Under the pieces are notes generated by a model. It was not told where the DNA came from, searched no databases, and saw nothing but the letters and a program-made list of their open reading frames with translations. Position numbers and translations under genes: made by a program. Of a DNA stretch of 60,896 bases, positions 7,824 to 16,438 are shown piece after piece. How positions within the stretch are numbered: the stretch's first letter is position 1; every line of letters starts with the position of its first letter. Origin of the DNA: a virus; the IMG/VR virus record IMGVR_UViG_3300034106_006066, positions 1 to 60,896 of that record; one strand, 5' to 3'.

Positions 7824-8243
7824 ATGCACGAATCATACGATGATAACGAAGAGGATTATGATGACTATAACTATGATGATGTGCCAAAAGATCCATACAA
7901 ATGGTATTATAAATTCGACGTTGGGCCAGACAATCCTGTTTCTAAATGGCTTGATGATCTAATTAATGATTTTATTAAGAATCCTCCTAGTGACTATAAC
8001 ATAGTTAGTATTCCCGGTTTTTATGAGAAGAAGTTTCCTGTGAATAGTTGGAATCCCAATACTGATAAGGGTAATTCCTTACAGTATTTGGGGTCCAATT
8101 ATCAAAACTCTCCTATCTGGAAAAAGAAATATTTTGTAGTTGACAAAATTAATAATGAGTATAAGCTACACTTACAGGATCATGTTATGCACTTTGTTAT
8201 GCAGCCTTACTACTACAAAGGGTTGTTTGATATACTTAACTAA
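7824..8243 (+). CDS. Hypothetical protein, acidic N-terminus
   Basis: 139 aa, starting at ATG 7824, two bases after the primase stop. The first ~25 residues are dominated by Asp, Glu and Tyr; the rest is an aromatic-rich alpha/beta region (KWYYKFDVGPDNPVSKWL, later VVDKINNEYKLHLQDHVM). No recognised family. It is probably co-transcribed and coupled with the primase. Confidence 0.6.
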   Translation: MHESYDDNEEDYDDYNYDDVPKDPYKWYYKFDVGPDNPVSKWLDDLINDFIKNPPSDYNIVSIPGFYEKKFPVNSWNPNTDKGNSLQYLGSNYQNSPIWKKKYFVVDKINNEYKLHLQDHVMHFVMQPYYYKGLFDILN

Positions 8244-8255
8244 ATAGGATATTAT

Positions 8256-8681
8256 ATGAAAAAAAAGGACTGGTTTGTAATAAATAATTTGGAGGAATTT
8301 ATTAATACTACTAGATCTTTAGTATTTAATAATTTTGGTAAATCTAATGAGTCTTCTATAGATCTTTTGATGGAAGAAGTTCCGACGGAAGAGTTGGACG
8401 AATTCAATTCTGTTTTATCATATGATGAGTCTCTCACTATAGCCAAAGAGATTTTAAAGACACAAATAAATAAAAAGACCTCAGAAAAAAGATATTTAGT
8501 TTCTGATTCTTCATATATGACATTAGTAGAGTCTTTAAATGCAAGAATGGTTGGCAATATACTTAACAATTTAGTAAACAAAGGGCTGGTTGAAACAGCG
8601 TTTGATGAACAATCTAATGACTTTATTTTTTGGTGTGTAGAAAATGAATCAGACAAAAATCAAAATCCAGAAACCGATTGA
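8256..8681 (+). CDS. Hypothetical protein, possible winged-helix-like C-terminus
   Basis: 141 aa, with AGGATA upstream of ATG 8256. Largely helical and acidic; the C-terminal part (SLNARMVGNILNNLVNKGLVETAFDEQSND in pieces, residues ~95-128) has the helix-helix-strand look of a winged-helix domain, with NKGLVETAFDE as the wing. The last 38 nt overlap the start of the zinc-ribbon gene. A complementary-strand open frame of similar length is a shadow. Function unknown. Confidence 0.6.
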   Translation: MKKKDWFVINNLEEFINTTRSLVFNNFGKSNESSIDLLMEEVPTEELDEFNSVLSYDESLTIAKEILKTQINKKTSEKRYLVSDSSYMTLVESLNARMVGNILNNLVNKGLVETAFDEQSNDFIFWCVENESDKNQNPETD

Positions 8682-9081
8682 AATAGATGCTCATCTAAAA
8701 TATAGATGTCATAAATGTGGTTGGGATCATTGGGTTTCTTTGAATCAATCAAAAACAAAAAATTACAAGGTGGTGTGTGATTGTGGGACTGTATTTAGTC
8801 CTAAAAGAATAAAAAATTTAACTATAAATTATAGAATCCGCAAAAAGAAAATAGAAAGCATCAGTCAAAATACAGAAACTATTATTGTAGATCAAGTCCA
8901 GCACATAAAACATTCGATCAATTCAGAAACTCTAGAAAAATGCTCTTTGCTATTAATAAAATACGGATTTACAAAAGCAGAAGCAAAGAATTTGATTACA
9001 GATAGTTACAATAAAATTGGATCAGATAATATTAGCGTATTATTTAAAGATATTTTACAGTCTATTGGAGATAAAAAATGA
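8644..9081 (+). CDS. Zinc-ribbon protein with RuvA domain III-like C-terminus
   Basis: 145 aa. The N-terminal half has a zinc ribbon, CHKCGW (residues ~18-23) with CDC near residue 40. The C-terminal ~50 residues (KCSLLLIKYGFTKAEAKNL followed by a short helix) resemble RuvA domain III, the helical UBA-like module that binds RuvB. The gene overlaps the RuvB-like gene by 4 nt (ATGA). I infer a dedicated RuvB loading partner in which the tetrameric DNA-binding part of RuvA is replaced by a zinc ribbon. The domain III call rests on helix pattern and neighbourhood, so it is moderate. Confidence 0.6.
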   Translation: MNQTKIKIQKPIEIDAHLKYRCHKCGWDHWVSLNQSKTKNYKVVCDCGTVFSPKRIKNLTINYRIRKKKIESISQNTETIIVDQVQHIKHSINSETLEKCSLLLIKYGFTKAEAKNLITDSYNKIGSDNISVLFKDILQSIGDKK

Positions 9082-9962
9082 GCAATATTCGTCCGTCTTC
9101 TTTTCAAGATATTATTGGTCAGTCAGACGTTGTGAATCGTTTAAAGGTCACTGTAGCCGGTTGTAAAAGTACAGAGAGTGCCATGCCTCATACTTTAATT
9201 GACGGGCCTCCTGGCCTTGGTAAAACGACTATGGCGGGTGCTATTGCTAACGAATTAGGAGTAAACCTATACACAACAAATGCGGCAAACATCAGAAGCG
9301 TTAAAACAATTTTACCCTACCTTATTGGTATGCCAAGACAATCAGTATTATTTATTGATGAGATTCATAGACTTCCGAAATTAGTAGAAGAATTTTTATA
9401 TCCTGTGATGGAAGACTTTACAATCAATATAATCTTAGAGAAAGAACCAGAAAAAATCGATCTCCCACCATTTACCATTGTTGGTGCAACAACTAGTGGA
9501 GGCAGTCTTAGTCAACCATTTTATGATCGTTTTGTTATTAAAGAACACCTATCATTCTATACTGATATTGAACTAGCTAAACTAGCCAGATCGAATTCTG
9601 CTAAACTAGGAATAGTCATAGAAGATGCAGATCTTTTGGCTATTGCACAAAGAAGTAAAGGTACTCCTAGGATTCTTAATGCTAGACTACAATGGTATAA
9701 GAATTACAAAATTTGTCATCCTAATGAAGACAATATTGATAAAATATTTGAAATTCAAGGAATAGATAGTAATGGTTTAGATATGTACGATAGACAATAT
9801 CTAGAAGTACTTAAAAAGTCCAAAGGCAATCCACTAGGACTAAAAGCAATATCCTCTATGACGGGCATTGCTATAGAAACTATTGAAAATAGTATCGAGC
9901 CATATCTAGTGAGAAAAGGAATAGTAGTCAGAACTCAAAAAGGTAGGATTATAGGAAAATAA
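9078..9962 (+). CDS. ruvB: RuvB-like Holliday-junction branch-migration helicase
   Basis: 294 aa, slightly shorter than bacterial RuvB (~335-350). Walker A GPPGLGKTT (43-51), Walker B FIDEIHRL (D94, E95), sensor 1 GATTSGG (137-142), arginine finger in FYDRF (R151), sensor 2 GTPRILNARL (R198), then a C-terminal winged helix (QYLEVLKKSKGNPLGLKAI). RuvB hexamers pump DNA through a RuvA-bound junction. Here the immediately upstream overlapping gene may supply the RuvA contact. Expected role: processing of recombination intermediates during phage replication. Confidence 0.88.
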   Translation: MSNIRPSSFQDIIGQSDVVNRLKVTVAGCKSTESAMPHTLIDGPPGLGKTTMAGAIANELGVNLYTTNAANIRSVKTILPYLIGMPRQSVLFIDEIHRLPKLVEEFLYPVMEDFTINIILEKEPEKIDLPPFTIVGATTSGGSLSQPFYDRFVIKEHLSFYTDIELAKLARSNSAKLGIVIEDADLLAIAQRSKGTPRILNARLQWYKNYKICHPNEDNIDKIFEIQGIDSNGLDMYDRQYLEVLKKSKGNPLGLKAISSMTGIAIETIENSIEPYLVRKGIVVRTQKGRIIGK

Positions 9963-9967
9963 AAGAT

Positions 9968-10606
9968 ATGGATAAAAAAATCCTAGTCATAGGTGGAACT
10001 CAAATGGTTGGTAGAGACTTTGTTGAGTTTTGTTTGGATAATAAATTTGATTATGAAATACATATAGCCAATAGAGGTATAACCAATCCAAATCTTTTTC
10101 CTAGTATAAAACATATCTCAATAGATAGAAATATAAAAAGTAGTTGTATAGTTCTTAGTCAAAATAGTTATGATTTTGTTATAGATTTTAGCTGCTATAA
10201 TATTCAACAATTGTTAAATATAATAGAGTATATAAATACTAAAAAATATTTTATAATGAGTACATTGTCTGTACTAGATAGTTCAGCACTAGCACAAGTC
10301 GATCACTGGCTACACAAATATGCATCTGATAAAAAATCTTTAGAAGATTATATATTAAATAATAATTTACCATTAAATATTATTAGAACTGGAGCACTTT
10401 ATGGTAAAAATGACTATACAAACAGATATTATGAATTAAATAATAAATTCTATAATAGGCAAGATAATACAGAAATATTCGAGAATAAGTATCTGATGAA
10501 TGTTAGAACTTTTACTAAATATTTATATCAATATATATCTATTCAAAATATCAAAAGTCAAAATATTATTCAAATTGATCTAGATGGAATAACTAAAATT
10601 TTATAA
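9968..10606 (+). CDS. NAD(P)-dependent sugar epimerase/dehydratase-like (short SDR)
   Basis: 212 aa. The N-terminus has a Rossmann GGTQMVGRDF (residues 9-18) equivalent to the GxxGxxG motif of extended SDRs, though the final Gly is altered. A YASDKKSLEDYI stretch (~residues 113-124) sits where the YxxxK catalytic pair is expected, but the spacing is imperfect. At 212 aa it lacks much of the substrate-binding C-terminus of ~300-aa epimerases. It abuts the KpsC/S-like gene, placing it in sugar metabolism. It may be a degenerate enzyme. Confidence 0.65.
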   Translation: MDKKILVIGGTQMVGRDFVEFCLDNKFDYEIHIANRGITNPNLFPSIKHISIDRNIKSSCIVLSQNSYDFVIDFSCYNIQQLLNIIEYINTKKYFIMSTLSVLDSSALAQVDHWLHKYASDKKSLEDYILNNNLPLNIIRTGALYGKNDYTNRYYELNNKFYNRQDNTEIFENKYLMNVRTFTKYLYQYISIQNIKSQNIIQIDLDGITKIL

Positions 10607-11515
10607 ATGTCAAATAATACTCTTGTTCATTATGGACATACTCAAATAGAAGAACTAAACCTAGTTAAACAACTAGCTAAAGACTTAAATTTAAAGTTTA
10701 TACATGACGGTATACAACAAGTTAGTATTAATAATCCTAAATTCCCGATAGCCTCTTATTGGGATTTTATTAGTCATGCAAAATATGCTAGTTTTATAGT
10801 GATATGGAATGGTATGCAATGTTATGGCCCATTAATAACCTCCGTGTGTAAAAATATGAATATACCAAGATGTTATATGGAATGGGGACTATTGCCTCAG
10901 TCATCAAATTTTCTTATAGATCCTGTTGGGTTCTGCGGCAATTCTGTATTGAATTACGATCTATCATGGATAGATGATAACGATATGAATTTTTTATATC
11001 AGAAAAGAGATGAGCTACAACAAGAATACAAAATATCTGATGAGGATTATATCCTAGTTCCTTTGCAAATAGAAAATGATAGTCAGGTATTATACTACAG
11101 TCAGTATAAAAATATGCATGATTTTATTTTAGACATAAGTAATAAATATTTTGATAGAAAAATATTTGTAAAATTACATCCTAAAAATAATCAAGACAAA
11201 TATATGAAGTCATGGAACATAGAGGATTGTGTAAAATTTGATTCTAAAAGAATATTTTTTATACAAGATAAAAATATAAATTTTTTAACTTTAGCATCAA
11301 AAGCTTCATTTATTGTTGGCTTAACTTCTACTGCCTTGTATGAAGCTGCTATTCTAGGTAAACATATTGTTTCTTTTGGGGATCATCCTCTACGAAATCA
11401 ATCAAATAATATAGATCGTGTGTGTGCTGGAATTCTTGCTCTTAATATAGATAGAAAAATAGGAAAAATACGACCTATACTAGATAGATTTAGTCCTAAG
11501 TATTATCAATTCTAA
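10607..11515 (+). CDS. Capsule-type glycosyltransferase (KpsC/KpsS-like)
   Basis: 302 aa, starting 1 nt after the preceding stop. Characteristic of capsule_synth proteins: a central ILVPLQIENDSQVLYYS (~148-164), IFVKLHPKNN (~185-194) with the conserved K.HP motif, and LTSTALYEAAILGKHIVSFG (~240-259), where T/S and E are expected for nucleotide-sugar binding. Such enzymes are Kdo or related sugar transferases of capsule and LPS. In a phage, the likely substrate is a surface glycan or a glycosylated virion protein. It converges on the cupin gene, with a 20-nt 3' overlap. Confidence 0.75.
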   Translation: MSNNTLVHYGHTQIEELNLVKQLAKDLNLKFIHDGIQQVSINNPKFPIASYWDFISHAKYASFIVIWNGMQCYGPLITSVCKNMNIPRCYMEWGLLPQSSNFLIDPVGFCGNSVLNYDLSWIDDNDMNFLYQKRDELQQEYKISDEDYILVPLQIENDSQVLYYSQYKNMHDFILDISNKYFDRKIFVKLHPKNNQDKYMKSWNIEDCVKFDSKRIFFIQDKNINFLTLASKASFIVGLTSTALYEAAILGKHIVSFGDHPLRNQSNNIDRVCAGILALNIDRKIGKIRPILDRFSPKYYQF

Positions 11516-11828
11516 TAATATCATTATTTTCTAATTTAGTATAATAAATTTCATAAACAATACTATCTTCTATTGCTTCAAATTGATGCCAAACTCTTGG
11601 AGATATAACCAGACTCTCTTCCTCTTTTAATACGGAACTAATAATAGTATCTTCCTCCCATCTGTGTACTATTATCTTGCCGGTCTCCACAAAAAACATA
11701 TTATATTTATATTCATGAAAGTGCTTAGAGCATTTTTGTTCTTTTATTATTTCTATTCTATGTATAGATACTGAGTCATTGGTAAAAATTTCAGAGGTTA
11801 CACCCCAGAGCTTTATTGTTTTATTCAT
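11496..11828 (-). CDS. Cupin-fold protein
   Basis: 110 aa from the ATG at 11828 (an upstream TTG at 11843 is possible). Cupin motif 1 is KHFHEYKYNMFFVETGKI with two metal-ligand histidines, and motif 2 is SPRVWHQFEA with the last histidine. Such small cupins are often sugar isomerases (dTDP-sugar type) or metal-binding regulators. It overlaps the 3' end of the capsule-like transferase on the opposite strand and starts close to the divergently read oxygenase gene, so it belongs with the sugar cluster. Substrate unknown. Confidence 0.75.
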   Translation of the reverse strand: MNKTIKLWGVTSEIFTNDSVSIHRIEIIKEQKCSKHFHEYKYNMFFVETGKIIVHRWEEDTIISSVLKEEESLVISPRVWHQFEAIEDSIVYEIYYTKLENNDIIRIDNT

Positions 11829-11860
11829 AAAAATTCTATCCAATCATTAGTGAGATACAA

Positions 11861-12691
11861 ATGTCATATATTATACACCCCTATGAGTCCAAGTATGTAT
11901 CTGTACAAAAATTTAATTACCCATTTAATTATATTATAATAGATAATTTATTTAGTCAAAGTATTTATAGTTCTATCTGTAGTAAATTTTCATCATTTAT
12001 TTCTAGAACAGTACCATATAAAGATCAGCCTGGAGCAACCAGTGATTATGAAGGATATATAGCTGGACTAGGATTAGAAGATCTTAATAAGGGATACGAT
12101 TTTTTTGCTTCAAAGGAACTGCAAAGTTTCATTGAAAAGCAATTTAATATTAAAACTTCAAAATACATATCTCCATCTGCTCATTTTCATAAAGCCCCAT
12201 CTAAAAGTGGATTTATACATAGAGATATGAATATATGCTCATTTGATCCTAATAGACAAAATACAGATTTTGTTACTACTGGTGGAGTAGCATATACTGA
12301 TGATAGTAATACTAATTCTAATAGTATTAAAATGATCAGAAGTATTGCATTATTATATTACTTAAATAATACTGATACTCTAGGGGCTAAAGGTGGTGGT
12401 ACGGGTATATATGATGGTTATGATGGAAATTTAATTTATACTGTTGAGCCAAAAAATAATAGATTATTTATGTTCGAAATTTGTCACAATAGTTATCATG
12501 CTTTTATTGGAGCAAATTTTGATAGGTCAGCAATAGTAAGTTGGTTTCACTCTTCTCCAGCATATATAGTTCATAGACATTTAGATTATTATAAAAATAA
12601 TTCTAATTTTATAGAAAGATGGTCAAAAAGACCAATTAATGAGTATTGGCTTATAGAAAATGATCCTGAGTATCATAACTATTTTAGTTAG
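11861..12691 (+). CDS. 2-oxoglutarate/Fe(II)-dependent oxygenase
   Basis: 276 aa. The double-stranded beta-helix ligands are visible: HRDMN (HxD, ~residue 117-120), RSIALLYYLN, a GGGTGIYDG turn, NRLFMFEICHNSYHAF (distal His) and RSAIVSWFHSSP with Arg for 2-oxoglutarate. This matches phage and bacterial prolyl-hydroxylase-like 2OG oxygenases. A possible substrate is proline or a surface glycan; the window's proteins are extremely Pro-rich, which makes prolyl hydroxylation an attractive but unproven idea. Confidence 0.8.
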   Translation: MSYIIHPYESKYVSVQKFNYPFNYIIIDNLFSQSIYSSICSKFSSFISRTVPYKDQPGATSDYEGYIAGLGLEDLNKGYDFFASKELQSFIEKQFNIKTSKYISPSAHFHKAPSKSGFIHRDMNICSFDPNRQNTDFVTTGGVAYTDDSNTNSNSIKMIRSIALLYYLNNTDTLGAKGGGTGIYDGYDGNLIYTVEPKNNRLFMFEICHNSYHAFIGANFDRSAIVSWFHSSPAYIVHRHLDYYKNNSNFIERWSKRPINEYWLIENDPEYHNYFS

Positions 12692-12752
12692 TATTATATA
12701 AACTAACTATTAGTGTATTAGCTTTAGTCTAATATGCTTATATAGGTAGTTT

Positions 12753-13097
12753 ATGGATATTTTTTTTTCTATATTAGGTTTTAATTCTTTTTATCCTAAA
12801 AAAGTAAGACTAGCCTCCAGATCTCCTAGATGGAGCAGCGTGAGAGCGGATCATCTATCTAGGCATCCTTGCTGTGCTGCTTGTGGACGATCTTTAAAGT
12901 TAGAGGTTCACCACATAGAGCCTGTACATTTAAATCCAAAAAAGGAATTAGATCTTTCTAATTTAATTACTCTATGTTCTAATCCGTGTCATATATTATT
13001 TGGTCATTTTATGGATTGGAAAAGTTGGAATAAGGATGTGGTGCAGGATTGTAAGGTGTATTATAATAAGTACAAAAATAGACCATATAAGTCTTAA
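12753..13097 (+). CDS. HNH endonuclease
   Basis: 114 aa. A compact HNH domain: CCAACG (~residue 40-45) as first zinc knuckle, LEVHHIEPVH (~50-59) with the catalytic His, then LDLSNLITLCSNPCH (~67-81) with the HNH Asn and second Cys pair. Stand-alone phage HNH proteins are homing endonucleases or terminase-associated nickases. The group I intron is far away at 722-925, so there is no direct pairing. The basic N-terminus (VRLASRSPRWSSVRADHL) probably binds DNA. Confidence 0.8.
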   Translation: MDIFFSILGFNSFYPKKVRLASRSPRWSSVRADHLSRHPCCAACGRSLKLEVHHIEPVHLNPKKELDLSNLITLCSNPCHILFGHFMDWKSWNKDVVQDCKVYYNKYKNRPYKS

Positions 13098-13099
13098 TT

Positions 13100-13402
13100 A
13101 TGGATAATATTATTTTATATATTTTATTAGTTCTAAATTTATTTAGTTTTTTATTGGGATATTTATATGGCTATTTTAGAAATTTGTCAAGTAATAAATC
13201 TTGGATTGCATATTCAAAAAGTGATAAAAAACAAAAACATAATACTGTAGAAAGTAATGACATTAGTATTGATGATAAAAAAGTTATTTTAAATATTGAT
13301 ACTAAAGGATTAGAAAAGAAATATGAAGAATTGGGAGATAAAAAAATTACAGAGGATAATATTTCTAGTTCAGTAAATAAGCTTAAAAATTTAAAGAGGT
13401 AA
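13100..13402 (+). CDS. Single-pass membrane protein, N-terminal anchor
   Basis: 100 aa. Residues ~3-26 form one hydrophobic span, followed by a hydrophilic Lys/Asp/Ser-rich region and a coiled C-terminus (KGLEKKYEELGDKK). Two nucleotides after the HNH stop and 4 nt before the actin-like gene, so it may anchor the filament protein to the membrane. That link is inference from position only. Confidence 0.6.
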   Translation: MDNIILYILLVLNLFSFLLGYLYGYFRNLSSNKSWIAYSKSDKKQKHNTVESNDISIDDKKVILNIDTKGLEKKYEELGDKKITEDNISSSVNKLKNLKR

Positions 13403-13406
13403 TATT

Positions 13407-14408
13407 ATGGCAAAAGGGTTAGATGTAGGTACAAGTTTTATAGTACTATCTCAAGAAAAAAATGAACAAATAGAATATAAAGATTTCAGAGATGCTTTTT
13501 ATATAATTAAACCAACAACTCCAGTAGCTACTAAAATGATAGAAAAAGGTTTGGCTGGAAAGGTTTTCATTAAAGATACTGATGGTTCATTTATTTTATT
13601 AGGTAGGGATGCGATAGAAAAAGCAGTAGAAAGAAATGATAATGCTAAAAGACCTATGAGCAAAGGAGTGGTTTCGGCAAAGGAAAAAGACGCTAAAAGA
13701 GTATTAGCTTTTATATTAAAAGAAGTAGTCGGCCAACCTGATGAGCCCCTTGAAAAGTTAGTCTTTTGTGTTCCTGCACAACCTATTGATCAAGAAGATG
13801 ATGATTTTGATGTAGGATATCATGAAGATACTATTAAAGCTATTTTAAATGAGGTAGGTTATGATGCTAAAGCTATTAATGAAGCTGAAGCACTATGTTA
13901 TGCCGAATTGGAAAGCGAAGACTACACAGGAATTTCTGTATCAGCAGGAAGTGGTATGCATAATATTTGCGTTATGTTAAATGGTGAACCAACTATTTTA
14001 TTTAGCACCACGAAAAGTGGAGATTGGATAGATAAAATGAGTTCTGTAGCAACAGGAGAACCAGAAACTGTTGTGCAAGCAGAAAAAGAGAGTGGACAAT
14101 TTGAGATTGGAAAAGAAAACACGAATCCGGTATTGTCTGCTGTAAGTTCTTATTATGAACGATTAATAGATTATACTACCAAACAACTTAGCTTAGCATT
14201 AAGAAACCATAATAGTCTGCCAAAATTCAAGACCCCGTTAACTATTGTTATTTCTGGTGGAACTTCTTTGGCAAAAGGATATATAGAAGCATTTGAAAAG
14301 AAACTGCAAGAAAATAATTTTCCTTTACCAATAAAAGTAGTCAAACACGCTAAAGACCCTTTACATTCTGTATCTAAAGGGTGTTTAATAGCATCTAAGA
14401 TTTTATAG
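13407..14408 (+). CDS. Actin-like ATPase (ParM/MreB superfamily)
   Basis: 333 aa. The superfamily motifs appear in order: phosphate 1 GLDVGTSFIVLS (4-15), connect 1 INEAEALCYAELE (~157-169), phosphate 2 GISVSAGSGMHN (~173-184), adenosine motif IVISGGTSLAKGY (~283-295). The size fits a plasmid/phage ParM or ASKHA protein. In large phages, actin-like and tubulin-like filaments position DNA or partition genomes, but a chaperone-like role cannot be excluded. Preceded by a small membrane protein and followed by an adhesin and protease. Confidence 0.82.
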   Translation: MAKGLDVGTSFIVLSQEKNEQIEYKDFRDAFYIIKPTTPVATKMIEKGLAGKVFIKDTDGSFILLGRDAIEKAVERNDNAKRPMSKGVVSAKEKDAKRVLAFILKEVVGQPDEPLEKLVFCVPAQPIDQEDDDFDVGYHEDTIKAILNEVGYDAKAINEAEALCYAELESEDYTGISVSAGSGMHNICVMLNGEPTILFSTTKSGDWIDKMSSVATGEPETVVQAEKESGQFEIGKENTNPVLSAVSSYYERLIDYTTKQLSLALRNHNSLPKFKTPLTIVISGGTSLAKGYIEAFEKKLQENNFPLPIKVVKHAKDPLHSVSKGCLIASKIL

Positions 14409-14415
14409 GAAATAT

Positions 14416-16431
14416 ATGGCTATATTTGATCCAGTACTAACGTGTCCTAATTCTGGAACAACACAACAAATAGGAGTATATAATCCTAATGCTTTTTTAG
14501 TCATAGTTTATATACAGCAAAATATAACAAAAACCCAAGGAGAAGAATATTGGCAAGATTTAATGAATTCTGGATTACAAGGATTAATACAAGCACCATT
14601 TCTTATATCAACAAATCCTAATTATTGGTATAGAGTTAGGCTTGTTGCTGGTAATGGAACTGGTGAGATTAGTGATTGGATTTACTGTCCAGTATCTGCT
14701 GGGGTTCCTGATAGTCCGACGCCAACTCCTACTAAAACACTAACTCCTACTCCTACTAAAACACCTTCTATAAATCAAACAGATATAATTAAACCAGATA
14801 TATCAGTATGTGATGTAAATTCTAGTATTAATGCTAAAAATAATAATTCTTTTTTAGTAAAATTATATATGGATTACCGATATATTGGATTACCAAGTAA
14901 TGACATGAATGTTAATGGTTGCTTATCAGGATATAATTTAAATAATCAGCAATGGAGAATTATTAGTTCTCCTTTAGGATATACTGATCAATCTAATCCA
15001 CAATCTATCGTATATCCTAATGCATATACTGAAAATATACTATTATCTATAATTCGTGGATTGTTTCATTGTGGCGGAACCAATATGTTGGACTATCAAT
15101 ATAGAATTCGATTTGGTAATTTAGCAAATACAGCTTTTAGCGATTATTCATATTGTCCTGTAAATTTAGAACCAACACCAACACCAAGTAAATCTGTTAA
15201 TATTCCTACAGCAACGCCAACTTTAACCACAACTGGCTCTAGTAATCTGCTACAAATTACTCCAACCCCTTCATCTAGTATACTACAAATTACTCCAACT
15301 CCTAGCAAAATAGAATCTAATAGAAATACAAAATTTATTCAACATAGAAACTGTATTTGTCCTAGCGCTACTCCAACAGCAACTCCAACAAAAACTCCAA
15401 CAGCTAGTCCAACAAAAACTCCAGCTAGCACAACAACACCACAACCATCATCTAGTCCACCACCAGGCCCACCAAGTCCTCCTAGTCCACCACCCGGTCC
15501 TCCTGGCCCACCAAGTCCTCCAAGTCCTCCTGGCCCACCAAGTCCTCCAAGTCCTCCTAGCCCACCAAGTCCTCCCAGCCCGCCTCCTCCCGGACCTCCT
15601 GGCCCACCAAGTCCACCAAGTCCTCCCAGTCCTCCAAGTCCTCCTAGCCCACCAAGTCCTCCTAGTCCTCCTAGTCCACCACCAGGCCCACCAGGCCCAC
15701 CAAGTCCTCCTAGTCCTCCTAGTCCACCACCAGGCCCACCAGGCCCACCAGGCGGCGGTGGTGGCGGTGGCGGTGGCGGTGGTGGCGGAGATAATTGTCC
15801 AGAATGTACTTATACTGGATCTCGATTAGGGCTTCTAAATGGTTATACTGGAGTTCAATGTAATGATGGAGAATTATGTAGCGATTGTAGTGGAGGAATA
15901 CTAATATGTGATGGAATAGCATACTGTTGTTGTGCTGGTCCAGGAGTTATGAGTGCTGATACTAATGGAGCACCATTTTGTTGCGAGCCAGATCCAGACT
16001 CTACAGCATGGCACAAACGTAAACCTGTACCTTGCGAAAAAAAGCCATGTAATCCTCCTGATCCTAATAGAGATCCTAATGCTGTTCCTGAAGACCCTAA
16101 GAGAGAAGGGTATTATGATGGATCACTCTATGAATGCGAAAACAATCCTAATATGTATACTATTACTAATGAATTAGAATCAACAGCTGAACTAAGTGTT
16201 ATTGGTCTTGCCGCAGATGAGGTTATAATTAATGGAGAAATATATGAAGAAGGACAACATATATTTTCATGGCCTTTTGATCCTTGTGGAATCGGATTAC
16301 CTATGAATGGAAATCATTCTTACTCATTTAGTACGATCCTTCTTCCAGGAGAATCTGTTACCTTTGGAGGAAGAGATAATGGTTTTGGCGGTGGTATAAC
16401 TGTTAATTGGACTTTATGTGAATTAGGTTAA
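14416..16431 (+). CDS. Pro-rich modular adhesin/tail-fibre-like protein
   Basis: 671 aa, no signal peptide. Two similar N-terminal modules (~1-100 and ~125-255) have fibronectin-III-like spacing, each ending with a YCPV motif. A TPTPTKT linker separates them. Residues ~346-445 are a PPSPPSPP/PPGPP block, then ~12 glycines in a row (446-458), then a Cys-rich domain (DNCPECTYTG, CDGIAYCCC) and a C-terminal beta-type domain. The PPGPP units resemble collagen-like phage fibres but lack a regular G-x-y register. The linker style matches the giant proteins at 41-61 kb, so it is probably a virion surface protein. Confidence 0.75.
   Translation: MAIFDPVLTCPNSGTTQQIGVYNPNAFLVIVYIQQNITKTQGEEYWQDLMNSGLQGLIQAPFLISTNPNYWYRVRLVAGNGTGEISDWIYCPVSAGVPDSPTPTPTKTLTPTPTKTPSINQTDIIKPDISVCDVNSSINAKNNNSFLVKLYMDYRYIGLPSNDMNVNGCLSGYNLNNQQWRIISSPLGYTDQSNPQSIVYPNAYTENILLSIIRGLFHCGGTNMLDYQYRIRFGNLANTAFSDYSYCPVNLEPTPTPSKSVNIPTATPTLTTTGSSNLLQITPTPSSSILQITPTPSKIESNRNTKFIQHRNCICPSATPTATPTKTPTASPTKTPASTTTPQPSSSPPPGPPSPPSPPPGPPGPPSPPSPPGPPSPPSPPSPPSPPSPPPPGPPGPPSPPSPPSPPSPPSPPSPPSPPSPPPGPPGPPSPPSPPSPPPGPPGPPGGGGGGGGGGGGGDNCPECTYTGSRLGLLNGYTGVQCNDGELCSDCSGGILICDGIAYCCCAGPGVMSADTNGAPFCCEPDPDSTAWHKRKPVPCEKKPCNPPDPNRDPNAVPEDPKREGYYDGSLYECENNPNMYTITNELESTAELSVIGLAADEVIINGEIYEEGQHIFSWPFDPCGIGLPMNGNHSYSFSTILLPGESVTFGGRDNGFGGGITVNWTLCELG
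15451..15790 (+). repeat. Proline/serine and glycine repeat tract
   Basis: CC(A/T)AGTCCTCC-type units encode PPSPPSPP and PPGPP for about 300 bp, followed by GGCGGTGGTGGC-type units (15751-15790) encoding about a dozen Gly. It is far richer in G+C than its surroundings and is the kind of tract that expands or contracts by slippage. Confidence 0.9.
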
Positions 16432-16438
16432 AAATAAA

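Noticed and set aside
8252-8656. Antisense open frame of 134 aa opposite the 8256-8681 gene.
   Set aside because: The sense gene has a ribosome site, fits the operon and couples with its neighbours; the antisense frame does not.
12692-12752. Possible terminator hairpin TATTAG...CTAATA after the oxygenase gene.
   Set aside because: Only six A/T-rich pairs with no T-tract; too weak to call.
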